From Saussurea involucrata (lineage: Eukaryota > Streptophyta > Magnoliopsida > Asterales > Asteraceae), in contig CM066322.1 of assembly GCA_033807775.1 (NCBI GenBank), positions 15,551,001 to 15,615,000 of the forward strand: a stretch of 64,000 nucleotides of DNA, read 5' to 3'. This document shows positions 1-11,807 of this stretch, piece after piece; positions within the stretch are counted from its first letter, which is position 1; every line of letters begins with the position of its first letter. Under the pieces are notes generated by a model. That model did no database searches. It was not told where the DNA came from and saw only the letters and a list, made by a program, of their open reading frames with translations. A program made the translations under genes and the position numbers.

Positions 1-1557
1 CCAAGAACTTCCACCTTCCTCATTAGTCTTGATGTGATTTTCTAATGGGATCTCATCACTATCCTTCTTAGAATCTTCCCCATCAGATCCATCTTCAACA
101 ACAACTGCATCTAATGGGTCTACACTAGTGGCTCCTTCAGATAAGTCCTTACTATCCAAGGTTTCTAAAAGGTCTGACCTAGGAGGGATGTAGTTGTTGT
201 TGTAGGGTGGAGGAGTGGCATTATACCCTAGGCCTGTTTTCATCTTACCATGGACTTGAGCATTTATTATTGTGTCCATGGCTTTAGAAGCTTTTGAAAA
301 CTTTTCAACATCAGCTGTAACTTTCTTAAGTTCTTCTTTTAATTTTTCACACTCTTCCCTAGACTCTTTCAGTTGGAACTCCAGACCACCTTTTTCCCAC
401 TTCCAGTAGTTAATATCATATGAGTGTTGAAGTTCATTGGCTTGAAAGGCCCTAATCTGTTCTTCAAACCTCTCAACAATCAACACATAGTCTCTTCTAT
501 CCTTTTCTAATCTTTTAAGATCATCACACATACCCTGATTGTGATCTCTATACCTTTTAACAGTATCTATACAAGCTTGAGTACAGAGATTAGATTTTAC
601 CTCAGTGGGAAGATCTGAAACTTCAGCCATAAGTGCTTGATTTTGGATGGCTTCTTCTGCTTGGTCACTCCAGTCAAATCCCATTCCTTGTTGAGAAACA
701 AGAGCTTGAATGGAGCTTCTGTTTTGATTGGAACTTCCAGCCTGAGTTTGTTGATGGCTGTTGTAAGATGTTCCTCCTCTGCATTCCCTGGCAAAGTGTC
801 CCATCTTGTGACACTTGTAGCATTCAACTTTGGATTTGTCAAATCCAGCACCATCCTCTCTTCTTTGGGAAAAATTGTTTCTCCCTGTCCTCTTAATGAA
901 TCTCTTCACTCTCATAGACAGCATAGCCATCTGCCACTTTATATCCATCTCTTCAAGATCATCAGCATTAACCTGTTCTAAATCATCATTAATCAAAGAG
1001 GAATTTATATGACTGGAAAAGAAAGCTTCTAGTACTGTATCTTTGGACTTTTCCTGATTGACTGAACCAGCAGCACTAACTGAACCAGCAGTACTAACTG
1101 ATTCATGGTTAGCAGTAGAATCAGGTGATGCTGAAAGAAGTGCAGCATTATGAACATATCCAGAGGGCTTCTTTTTGGCTTCAACCTCTGATTCAAATAC
1201 TCTAAGATCATTGTACAGATCATCAAGTTCCTTATCTTCCAGTTGATCATTCTGTCTGAAGGACACAGTGTACATTGTCCATTCTTCACCCAATGATCTT
1301 AAGAACTTCCTGTTGACATCATCAGCCTCCATCTTGACTCCTACAGTGGCTAATTCTCCAATCAGCTTATTAAATCTATCAAACGTTTGAGTCATGGACT
1401 CATTCTTGGTAGAAGTAAAGTTTTCATACTGCTGCTTGAGAATTGCCTTTTGATTTCTCTTTGTGCTTTTGGTGCCAGTAAATCTTTTCTCCAAAGCATT
1501 CCATAGAATCTGAGCATCAGTGCAGTGATGGAATTGATGCTGATACTCATTGGGAAT
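1..1557 (-). pseudogene. SIRE-type Copia gag fragment (copy 1)
   Basis: This stretch is almost base-for-base the same as 62367-63923, where the same sequence sits inside a long gag frame of a SIRE-type Copia element. It encodes the middle of gag on the minus strand, including the first CCHC zinc knuckle (C-x2-C-x4-H-x4-C, about 780-830). The frame reads off the left edge of the window. About twenty single-base differences from the second copy were seen by eye, so the two are separate insertions of one young family. The fragment stops abruptly at about 1557, where the sequence passes into the internal region of another retroelement. A matching LTR remnant on the far side (11808-12022) suggests that the two pieces once belonged to one Copia copy. 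It is a truncated relic, not a functional gene. Confidence 0.85.
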
Positions 1558-2711
1558 AGGCATGTTGTTGGTAGGCTGTTTGCTTTGGATCCTTAGACAC
1601 GTTAGTCAGTCGTTGGTAATGGTCGGTTGGGTATCTCGGGGTGGGACCCCGGTATTCATGTGTTTTAACCTAGACTTTCCAGTAGGTACTAGGAGGATAT
1701 AGTTGTGGGCACTTACCTGGGAGGTAGTTCCGGTGTGCTGGGTCTTGAGGCGTTACCTGGGAGGTAGACGTCAAGGTGTATCCTCGATACGGTGTGACTT
1801 GGCTTCGTAGAGCAAGTGTGGATGATACGTCGACGGTGGAAGGTAGGTATTCCACGTGCGTTAGTGCTGTAGGCCGAATAGTATCGGTTAAGGGATTGAT
1901 GCCCTTGTTATTAAGGGAATAAATGCGCATCAACCATTTTGAGGTAGGTGGTATATTTAGGTGTCGACTTTTGGGCTTGAGGCCAAACACCTTTAGTATA
2001 ATCGGAGAGTTGTAGCCGATTTTAAGATAATCATGGTGATGGTAGTAGTAACCCTGAAATGATCACTTGTGATGGATGGTTATGGTGGAATGACCTACGT
2101 GTGTGTAAGTTGATTTGGTTGTGGGGGATATCTATTTGTGTTAGTGTCTAGGATAATACCACGCTTATGTCTGTTATTGTAATCGGTTGGACCGATGTTC
2201 GACGGGTGGCCGATGTTTGTTATTGAAATCGGTGGGACCGATGTTCGGCGGGTGGCCGATGTTTGTTATTGTAATCGGTTGGACCGATGTTCGGCAGGGG
2301 GTCGATGTTTTGTTAATATAAGTTATTGAAAATCTTTGGAGTCTATTAAAATTCGTAGAAGTTAATCGTCAATTAATGATAGGAGGGATCGTAACCGAGT
2401 ATCCTGTAGGGTACACAGGTGAGCAGCTTTAGAGTGGTTAGAGCTTGAGTTTTGACTCGGGAGGTATGGAATATCTAAGGTTGGGGGACAACCGTAGTCG
2501 CTTGGCTAGGTATGATTTCAATTGTCGGGGTGTTCTGCCGATCATAATCCCTGTGTCTTAGAAAGAGTACGTTAGTAAGAATCGTATTCGAGAAGTTTAG
2601 AAGGGGTTTCAAGTGGACTTAGGAACCTGAGGTTGAGATGAGGGAGAACTATCCGGAGCTATTCGTAGGCAGAGACTTCGAGGGCGAAGTCTAATCCAAG
2701 TGGGGGAGAGT
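1553..2711 (+). repeat. Duplicated 3' end of LARD-like internal region
   Basis: This segment matches 8267-9425, the 3' third of the complete internal region, at a constant offset of 6714 bases. Two differences were noticed in about 1.15 kb. It ends with a purine-rich tract (GTGGGGGAGAG) directly before the LTR, which is a normal polypurine tract. Its left edge meets Copia gag in the shared bases ggaatag, which occur in both parents. That fits a deletion joined by microhomology. It contains three 46-bp repeats at about 2182-2315. Confidence 0.85.
2182..2315 (+). repeat. 46-bp tandem repeat with ATCGGT-NGG-ACCGAT hairpin
   Basis: Three units start at about 2182, 2228 and 2274. Each holds the inverted pair ATCGGT and ACCGAT around a 3-base loop (TGG or GGG). 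The same array recurs at about 8896-9029 in the complete internal region. One unit carries gacggg where the other copy has ggcggg. The core is close to that of the 50-bp repeats in the LTR. Confidence 0.8.
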
Positions 2712-5092
2712 TGTAAAGCCCGTGTCCAGGTTTGAATTTTATTTAATTGTTTTATATTTTTCTCCTAGCGGAACTTTTTAACGGGTTAGTTGGGAAGGAC
2801 CTTAAATGTTATAAATCGGTTAGAACTAATGGAATGGACGTTTATTAATTTAGCAAGAGGTGGAGTTAGTTGAGGGGCCAAAAGTGTTAAAGGGCCAAAA
2901 TTATTGATTTCGGCCCATGCAATTTCTTAACCAAAACCCATTTTTTTATCTTTGTGTTTGGTGTCGTGGGTTAGCAGAAAAGAAGAAAGAAGATTTAAAA
3001 ATAAAATAAAATAATAAAAACTAAACTAAAACTAAACCCTACGCCCCTCTCCCCTTCTCGTTTATTTGGCCTCACACAAGAAATCAAAACCCAAAACCCT
3101 AAACACCTCCCTACCACCCTCCTCCTTGCTGCTGCCGTAACACCCCACACCACCGGCCGGCGCCGCTGTTCTTCGTCGGCGAGAGAGAGAGACGACCGGG
3201 AAAAGAGAAGCAGTCGAGAAGTGGAACTGCTGCTGCGTTTTAAACGTGAGGTAAGGTTTCGTCTCCGTCCCTTTTCGTTTTTCTTTGTCGTCGCTGAATC
3301 ACCGGAAAACCGCCACCGCCGCCGCCACCGCTGGCGTCCATGGCGGCTGTAGGCTGTTGCCGCCGGGAAACCACCAGCCCAGTGGTTGTGTGGGTGTGGG
3401 TGTGTGTCGAGACGGTTTAGGTTGGTAAGCAATTCTCGTTTATTTCTTTCGTTTCGTTTCGTTGTTGTCTCGCCGCCGCCGTCGACCACCACTGCCGGAG
3501 GTGGCAGTGGGTGGTGCGCGGTTGAGTCCAGCCCCTAGCAACCTAAACCCCAGCCTAAGTGCCTGTTTAGCTAAACCGTAAACCCGAATCGCATAAACAT
3601 TTAAATCGTTGCAAAATCGTCATTTTATGTGATAAACGCCTTTCTGCCCCTGTTTTCGTTTGATCATAACTTTTCCGTCGTAACTCCGTTTGAGCCGAAA
3701 CTGGTGCCCACGGTTCACGTTCTGGGTCGGGTACGTTTTTCGTGTTTTAGCGAAAATCTGGTTCGGCCTCTAGCTAGGTGAAAAAGGGGTCGTTTTGACA
3801 GCAGTCGGTCAATTTTTATGTGACTTCCAGCATGCTGTCCAGTTTTTCTTTCGTGCATAACTTTTTACTCGTAACTCGTTTTAATGTGAAATTGGTGCCC
3901 AAAATTCCCAAATCGAGTTGGGAAGGTTTTTCGTGTTCTGCCAAAAGTCCGATTAAGCCCGTAGCTAGGCCGTATTGGACTGTTTGTGCAGGCTGGACCG
4001 AAAACTGTCAGCTTTGGTAGTCGTTCGTAAATAATTCATAATAAATTGTAGAAAAATCGTTAGGAGGCGTATAATATGTCCTTGAAACCCTATCTCAGAG
4101 TACTTTCTAATCATGAAATAATATTGGGAATTTTCTGGGTTTAAAGGGGTCGAAACAGGTCCCGAACAGACCTGTTTGGCGAGAGCGGAAAATAGTTTTA
4201 GTGACGGTTTAAGCGTGTGTCGTGTCATAGAGTCCGGGTCTTGTATTGACACGTTTTAACATGCATTTAGGTGCTGGGAAGTGACCGTAATTGTGAAGCT
4301 TGAATTGTGTTATTAAGCTGGGCGCGCATTCGAGGTGAGTTCTCTCACTGTGTAGTTAGGGGTTGTATGCATGTCATAATAGTTTGTATGTACTACTGTC
4401 TTTGTGGTGTAATCTAGTTGTTTGTGGTGTGTAATATTTGATTGGTTTGAATGCTTGGTATAAATGTGTTACATTACAATTCGGTGGGACCGAGGCCTCG
4501 ATGGTACTGAGGTGTTGGTTACATTACAATTCGGTGGGACCGAGGCCTCGATGGTACTGAGGTGTTGGTTACATTACAATTCGGTGGGACCGAGGCCTCG
4601 ATGGTACGGAGGTGTTGGATACATTACAATTCGGTGGGACCGAGGCCTCGATGGTACTGAGGTGTTGGATACATTACAATTCGGTGGGACCGAGGCCTCG
4701 ATGGTACTGAGGTGTTGGATACATAATTACTTGTAGGCGTTTACTCGTTTTATGTAACTGTGATGTTGTTGCTTATGTGCGGATAGGGGTGATGTGTATA
4801 TAATTCCTATCTGCGCATGTGTTGGAATTCACTAAGCTTCGTGCTTACCCTTTCCCAATAAACTGTGGTTTCAGGTACGGGCGGCTCCAAGGCGTGACGA
4901 GTACACACTGGCGCGCGAGGAGAGCTGGTTGCTTTATGATTTTGATAATTAAACGTTTATTCCGCTGGTTTTATTTTATAAAGATATTAATTATGTGTTT
5001 GCAAACGAAACGTTGGGATCATTTAATGAGTTGTTGTCAATGAATTGTTAATTTAAAATTTAAAATTTGCTTGTAATTTTCGGGACGTTACA
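2712..5092 (+). repeat. LTR, first copy (2381 bp)
   Basis: The LTR is bounded by the inverted pair TGTAA/TTACA. It is preceded by a purine tract and followed one base later by a tRNA-Met-type primer site. It differs from the second copy by about six substitutions and a one-base homopolymer change, so the duplication is recent. It contains a GC-rich leader-like block at about 3110-3500, with CCG-rich and GA-rich tracts. It also holds strong splice-site motifs (donors at 3251 and 4335; acceptors ending at 4270 and 4874) and five 50-bp tandem repeats at 4471-4720. Open frames here, such as an arginine-rich one at 2995-3492, have no recognisable protein homology and are treated as chance. Confidence 0.88.
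4471..4720 (+). repeat. 50-bp minisatellite in LTR, five units
   Basis: Five units of exactly 50 bases start at 4471, 4521, 4571, 4621 and 4671. Each contains TCGGT-GGG-ACCGA, a 5-bp stem with a GGG loop, followed by the palindrome CGAGGCCTCG. Because 50 is not a multiple of three, the open frame running across the array cycles through all phases and is not evidence of a gene. The array falls inside a predicted intron of the LTR leader. Confidence 0.93.
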
Positions 5093-8000
5093 ACTTGGTA
5101 TCAGAGCACGGCTTGAGTGAATCAAACGCATTTCGGTGTGTTTGATCTCAAGTTTGCGGCTATAATTTTTTTTTATAGAGTTTTTGGGAAATAAAAAGAA
5201 GGAAAAATCCGTTTGAGAAACGGTGATCAAGGGCGCAGTGTGTACAGTCAGCCGGAGCCGAAGGGAAAGGTACAATGCTTAGTGTTTTATTGCTTTCTAG
5301 ATCATAGAGTATGCATGCTAGATTGCCTGTTGTTGACACTATGCTGTATGTTGAACTACTTGCTATTAGGAATTTATGCTAATTATGATAGGTTACCAAG
5401 TGGATGCCCTCTAGGTTGTATGCAGTAAGAGACTTATAGCCTTAGAATATTCGATTTAGTTCTATTGCGCAGCTCTTGTTTGAGTCCAACCGTTCTAGGA
5501 TAGAGTCTTGTATTCGACTGTCTATTTATTTCACACTGCATATAACCGGGTATTCGCGAGGTCACCCGTTATAATTAGTAGGGATTCGGTAGTAGCAGGG
5601 GTAGTGGGATAAGAGGAAATTCCTAGAGAGCTGGGAAGGGTGTTTATGTATGAGTACGTGTGCTAGATTGCTTTCTAGAACATAGGAGTATGTATGCTAA
5701 ATTGCTTAGTGCTTGTTACACTGTATTGCATGTCTGCTGCTTGCTATTAGGGATTTGGCAGTAGCAAGGGTAGTGGTTTGGATGGAATTCCTAGGGAGCT
5801 AGGAAGAGTGTGTACATATGCCGATGCGGGCATATGTGTATAGTTTCGGCGAGAAACTACTTGGACCCCTTGGGATGGAACTCAGAACGGGCGATGATAG
5901 GTGTGGATGGTAGTAGTAGAGCTCCTACTACCGGAAGCACAGGATCAATGCTCGAGTCGGGGAAGTCACGAGGAATCCAAGGAGTTGAGCGTGAGTGTTG
6001 TTAGTATGAGTTATTATGTGCTAATAACGCGTTGTATTGTCTACCCAGAATAGCCATCACAAGGAGGAACGACTATAGTAAACCTACTAGTACAGGTGTG
6101 TACTCGAAGTGTTTTGAGGTGATGATCGTTGGGGGTAGTGATGAAGGTCCTAAACTAGTAGTCGTTGGAGTAGAAAGACGATTCTAATATTAGTCACTTG
6201 GAGTGACGATAAGGATGATATTTGTTGTAAGCAGATCATTTCGGGCCAAGAGGGGAGATTGTGCTAGAGTCATAGGCTTATAGAGCCGACTTGGATTTAA
6301 GGAAAAATCGTAGGGATTATTTGACGTAATTTTTCAGCTTGCCCTAAGAGGTTTAAATGTCCGGAGGACGATAGTGGATTGGAAAGGTGGAGAGGAGCAT
6401 GAGTCGAGACGTTGAATGTCGACTGAGTCATGCACAGAGTTTATTTTGAAAATAGGATTGCATTAATTAATCCTTGTGTTTCCAATCCTTATATGGACTG
6501 TGTTTTGAAACTTTGGGAAGTGTTTAGCACACACACAAGATTTCGAATTATAGTTTTGAAAATGCTTGAAACCGTTTTATCACGGGAGTTGAAAACTTTG
6601 TAAAAGATTGTTTCATTTGTTTATTTTCCAACGGTTCCTTCGGGTACGATGTTATCCATGTTTTGAGGTGGTTAAGATGTTGGGTAAGTGACTACGGATT
6701 GAGACTCTAACATTGGAACTCCTCCACATGTGTTAGAGTTGAGACGAAAAGTTACATTCCACGATGTCTGTATAAAGGCTATTTTGGTGATTTGTTTAAA
6801 ATGAGTTTGGAATTCTAGTGTCGCTTAACTTTTTGTTCGAGAGGTTGTATTACTAAGTGTTTTATTGCAAATAGTTCAGTGTGTGGATTGATTCATGCGT
6901 GACATAAGTGATGCATGGAGGAATTTTGGTAACTTTTCATAAGGAGTTGTTTAGTGCGCTTTTTAGTCAGCTAAAGGTTTTATTGACATTTCCATGAAAA
7001 TGCGATTTATCGACTTAGGGGTATGCATACTGGGGTAACCTTTGTTCTCGACATTTTGATGAACGAGTCGTGCATGAAAATGTTTTAGTTCCTTTTTGTC
7101 GAAATGAAAGACCATTTGATCCAAGGAGTGTTTTAATGTTGTGAACATCATGCATACGATTACAATGTGTTATATTTTGGAAATATAAATGCGTAGATTT
7201 TTGACATTCGGTTAATTTAGAGTTACCGATCATTTTTTTTGGGAAATTAAAAAACTTTTGCTTTGGAGGAAACGAGTATTTTGAGCATTTTCGATAAATA
7301 CATTTTCAAACTATAATGTTTTGACGTTATATGTCTCAAGTACGAAACTTGAGGAAGTGTTACAAGCTTGCATGCCTGCCCCCAGTTTGAGATTTTATGA
7401 GGTTTTAGTCGATATTTCCAATTATTAGAAGCGGACTGGTTTCTGTCTTCAAGTTTGAAACTTACACGAGACAGTTGTGTTTTAACAAAAATATATTTGT
7501 AAACCGTGTCATCGTTTTGTGTGACTAACTGACGCGCGAAAAATTTGTGGCGAACCCTGTGCCACGTCATTTTTTTATGATTAAAAAGAAGAATTTTTGA
7601 ATCAAATGCCGTGAAACTTATTTTGAATTATGTGCACACCTTTGTCGCACCCTGTTTAAGGTCAAGCGGTTACTTTAAGTGCACGTCATGAGTCAATCCA
7701 TACTGGAATCGAGGCGGTTCATTTTAAAGAAGTTACTTTTTACGCTTGCTTTTGTGTGAGTAAACTGAACTGCAATGGGACGATTTTCAACATGACTTTT
7801 CCTATGTAGGACGAGCGTGTCCAGTTTTGCGTAACTATCGATCAGGTAATAGTAGTTTTATTACATACGATCTTTTTGAGATGAAAATCCTGATGTTGAA
7901 AATATTTTGTAAATGATTTTGTAAACCAATTGGGGAAATGTGCTTTTAAGTGTCATGTGTCATTTCGAGAAATTTTTTTTGGGTGTGAGTCCTTTTGGAA

Positions 8001-9425
8001 AACTCTTTTGTTTAACCCGTGTTGAGTCTGGGACTAAGGTTGATTTCAGAGTATTGCTTGCTTAAACTTTGTTTAAACGCATTTTCTGACCTATGGGTCT
8101 AGCAAGCGTGGAGCATTTTGCTCGGTTATGACTTGGAGTTAGTCATGGGCCTATTGCCCGGTGTTAATGGCTCGATGTGGAGTCTAGTTGATGAGTTGTT
8201 TTTGTCGCACCGTTGGGCATTCTTTGCACGTTGAGTGTTTACATGTTTGGATGAGTGAGTCAATCCGGAATAGGCATGTTGTTGGTAGGCTGTTTGCTTT
8301 GGATCCTTAGACACGTTAGTCAGTCGTTGGTAATGGTCGGTTGGGTATCTCGGGGTGGGACCCCGGTATTCATGTGTTTTAACCTAGACTTTCCAGTAGG
8401 TACTAGGAGGATATAGTTGTGGGCACTTACCTGGGAGGTAGTTCCGGTGTGCTGGGTCTTGAGGCGTTACCTGGGAGGTAGACGTCAAGGTGTATCCTCG
8501 ATACGGTGTGACTTGGCTTCGTAGAGCAAGTGTGGATGATACGTCGACGGTGGAAGGTAGGTATTCCACGTGCGTTAGTGCTGTAGGCCGAATAGTATCG
8601 GTTAAGGGATTGATGCCCTTGTTATTAAGGGAATAAATGCGCATCAACCATTTTGAGGTAGGTGGTATATTTAGGTGTCGACTTTTGGGCTTGAGGCCAA
8701 ACACCTTTAGTATAATCGGAGAGTTGTAGCCGATTTTAAGATAATCATGGTGATGGTAGTAGTAACCCTGAAATGATCACTTGTGATGGATGGTTATGGT
8801 GGAATGACCTACGTGTGTGTAAGTTGATTTGGTTGTGGGGGATATCTATTTGTGTTAGTGTCTAGGATAATACCACGCTTATGTATGTTATTGTAATCGG
8901 TTGGACCGATGTTCGGCGGGTGGCCGATGTTTGTTATTGAAATCGGTGGGACCGATGTTCGGCGGGTGGCCGATGTTTGTTATTGTAATCGGTTGGACCG
9001 ATGTTCGGCAGGGGGTCGATGTTTTGTTAATATAAGTTATTGAAAATCTTTGGAGTCTATTAAAATTCGTAGAAGTTAATCGTCAATTAATGATAGGAGG
9101 GATCGTAACCGAGTATCCTGTAGGGTACACAGGTGAGCAGCTTTAGAGTGGTTAGAGCTTGAGTTTTGACTCGGGAGGTATGGAATATCTAAGGTTGGGG
9201 GACAACCGTAGTCGCTTGGCTAGGTATGATTTCAATTGTCGGGGTGTTCTGCCGATCATAATCCCTGTGTCTTAGAAAGAGTACGTTAGTAAGAATCGTA
9301 TTCGAGAAGTTTAGAAGGGGTTTCAAGTGGACTTAGGAACCTGAGGTTGAGATGAGGGAGAACTATCCGGAGCTATTCGTAGGCAGAGACTTCGAGGGCG
9401 AAGTCTAATCCAAGTGGGGGAGAGT
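5093..9425 (+). other. Noncoding internal region of LARD-like element
   Basis: This 4.3-kb region lies between the primer site and the polypurine tract at 9414-9424. No zinc knuckle, protease, reverse transcriptase, RNase H or integrase motif is visible, and all open frames are short (under about 110 codons) and featureless. The 3' third (8267-9425) is duplicated at 1553-2711 and includes the 46-bp hairpin repeats. In LARDs the internal RNA is thought to be packaged using proteins of a related autonomous element. No such partner is recognisable in this window. Confidence 0.75.
5096..5107 (+). promoter_or_regulatory. Primer binding site (initiator tRNA-Met type)
   Basis: TGGTATCAGAGC follows the LTR end after only a few bases. 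This is the usual plant retrotransposon primer site complementary to the 3' end of initiator tRNA-Met. It fixes the plus orientation of the element and marks 2712-5092 as acting as the 5' LTR of the right-hand unit. Confidence 0.9.
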
Positions 9426-11807
9426 TGTAAAGCCCGTGTCCAGGTTTGAATTTTATTTAATTGTTTTATATTTTTCTCCTAGCGGAACTTTTTAACGGGT
9501 TAGTTGGCAAGGACCTTAAATGTTATAAATCGGTTAGAACTAATGGAATGGACGTTTATTAATTTAGCAAGAGGTGGAGTTAGTTGAGGGGCCAAAAGTG
9601 TTAAAGGGCCAAAATTATTGATTTCGGCCCATGCAATTTCTTAACCAAAACCCATTTTTTTTATCTTTGTGTTTGGTGTCGTGGGTTAGCAGAAAAGAAG
9701 AAAGAAGATTTAAAAATAAAATAAAATAATAAAAACTAAACTAAAACTAAACCCTACGCCCCTCTCCCCTTCTCGTTTATTTGGCCTCACACAAGAAATC
9801 AAAACCCAAAACCCTAAACACCTCCCTACCACCCTCCTCCTTGCTGCTGCCGTAACACCCCACACCACCGGCCGGCGCCGCTGTTCTTCGTCGGCGAGAG
9901 AGAGAGACGACCGGGAAAAGAGAAGCAGTCGAGAAGTGGAACTGCTGCTGCGTTTTAAACGTGAGGTAAGGTTTCGTCTCCGTCCCTTTTCGTTTTTCTT
10001 TGTCGTCGCTGAATCACCGGAAAACCGCCACCGCCGCCGCCACCGCTGGCGGCCATGGCGGCTGTAGGCTGTTGCCGCCGGGAAACCACCAGCCCAGTGG
10101 TTGTGTGGGTGTGGGTGTGTGTCGAGACGGTTTAGGTTGGTAAGCAATTCTCGTTTATTTCTTTCGTTTCGTTTCGTTGTTGTCTCGCCGCCGCCGTCGA
10201 CCACCACTGCCGGAGGTGGCAGTGGGTGGTGCGCGGTTGAGTCCAGCCCCTAGCAACCTAAACCCCAGCCTAAGTGCCTGTTTAGCTAAACCGTAAACCC
10301 GAATCGCATAAACATTTAAATCGTTGCAAAATCGTCATTTTATGTGATAAACGCCTTTCTGCCCCTGTTTTCGTTTGATCATAACTTTTCCGTCGTAACT
10401 CCGTTTGAGCCGAAACTGGTGCCCACGGTTCACGTTCTGGGTCGGGTACGTTTTTCGTGTTTTAGCGAAAATCTGGTTCGGCCTCTAGCTAGGTGAAAAA
10501 GGGGTCGTTTTGACAGCAGTCGGTCAATTTTTATGTGACTTCCAGCATGCTGTCCAGTTTTTCTTTCGTGCATAACTTTTTACTCGTAACTCGTTTTAAT
10601 GTGAAATTGGTGCCCAAAATTCCCAAATCGAGTTGGGAAGGTTTTTCATGTTCTGCCAAAAGTCCGATTAAGCCCGTAGCTAGGCCGTATTGGACTGTTT
10701 GTGCAGGCTGGACCGAAAACTGTCAGCTTTGGTAGTCGTTCGTAAATAATTCATAATAAATTGTAGAAAAATCGTTAGGAGGCGTATAATATGTCCTTGA
10801 AACCCTATCTCAGAGTACTTTCTAATCATGAAATAATATTGGGAATTTTCTGGGTTTAAAGGGGTCGAAACAGGTCCCGAACAGACCTGTTTGGCGAGAG
10901 CGGAAAATAGTTTTAGTGACGGTTTAAGCGTGTGTCGTGTCATAGAGTCCGGGTCTTGTATTGACACGTTTTAACATGCATTTAGGTGCTGGGAAGTGAC
11001 CGTAATTGTGAAGCTTGAATTGTGTTATTAAGCTGGGCGCGCATTCGAGGTGAGTTCTCTCACTGTGTAGTTAGGGGTTGTATGCATGTCATAATAGTTT
11101 GTATGTACTACTGTCTTTGTGGTGTAATCTAGTTGTTTGTGGTGTGTAATATTTGATTGGTTTGAATGTTTGGTATAAATGTGTTACATTACAATTCGGT
11201 GGGACCGAGGCCTCGATGGTACTGAGGTGTTGGTTACATTACAATTCGGTGGGACCGAGGCCTCGATGGTACTGAGGTGTTGGTTACATTACAATTCGGT
11301 GGGACCGAGGCCTCGATGGTACGGAGGTGTTGGATACATTACAATTCGGTGGGACCGAGGCCTCGATGGTACTGAGGTGTTGGATACATTACAATTCGGT
11401 GGGACCGAGGCCTCGATGGTACTGAGGTGTTGGATACATAATTACTTGTAGGCGTTTACTCGTTTTATGTAACTGTGATGTTGTTGCTTATGTGCGGATA
11501 GGGGTGATGTGTATATAATTCCTATCTGCGCATGTGTTGGAATTCACTAAGCTTCGTGCTTACCCTTTCCCAATAAACTGTGGTTTCAGGTACGGGCGGC
11601 TCCAAGGCGTGACGAGTACACACTGGCGCGCGAGGAGAGCTGGTTGCTTTATGATTTTGATAATTAAACGTTTATTCCGCTGGTTTTATTTTATAAAGAT
11701 ATTAATTATGTGTTTGCAAACGAAACGTTGGGATCATTTAATGAGTTGTTGTCAATGAATTGTTAATTTAAAATTTTAAATTTGCTTGTAATTTTCGGGA
11801 CGTTACA
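9426..11807 (+). repeat. LTR, second copy (2382 bp)
   Basis: Same sequence and ends as 2712-5092, with a polypurine tract immediately upstream, so it is the 3' LTR. Its outer end (TTACA) abuts agcac and Copia LTR sequence. The five 50-bp repeats are at 11186-11435, with the one variant unit in the same place as in the first copy. This supports a very recent common origin. Confidence 0.88.

Larger units (their letters stand above)
1553..11807 (+). mobile_element. LARD-like LTR element, partly deleted tandem
   Basis: Order on the plus strand is: internal 3' part (1553-2711), LTR (2712-5092), complete internal region (5093-9425), LTR (9426-11807). The 3.54-kb block 1553-5093 repeats at 8267-11808 with only about nine differences seen. 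The LTRs start TGTAA and end TTACA. A primer binding site follows the first LTR and a purine tract precedes the second. No gag or pol motif is visible in any frame of the 4.3-kb internal region. Long LTRs around a long noncoding middle is the definition of a large retrotransposon derivative (LARD), whose proteins must come from another element. The shared-LTR tandem is what unequal recombination between LTRs produces. The left end is cut inside the internal region, so one LTR is missing. The family assignment is inferred from structure alone. Confidence 0.8.

Noticed and set aside
2995..3492. 165-codon arginine-rich minus-strand frame (also at 9710-10207)
   Set aside because: Lies wholly within the LTR, in a GC-rich leader block, with no protein family signature. 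Its preservation in both copies only reflects LTR identity.
4471..4720. Regular repeats resembling a CRISPR array
   Set aside because: Units are contiguous without unique spacers, in a plant LTR. It is a minisatellite.
4464..4736. 90-codon repeated peptide frame (also 11179-11451)
   Set aside because: Produced by the 50-bp minisatellite. Unit length not divisible by three means the peptide changes phase each unit.
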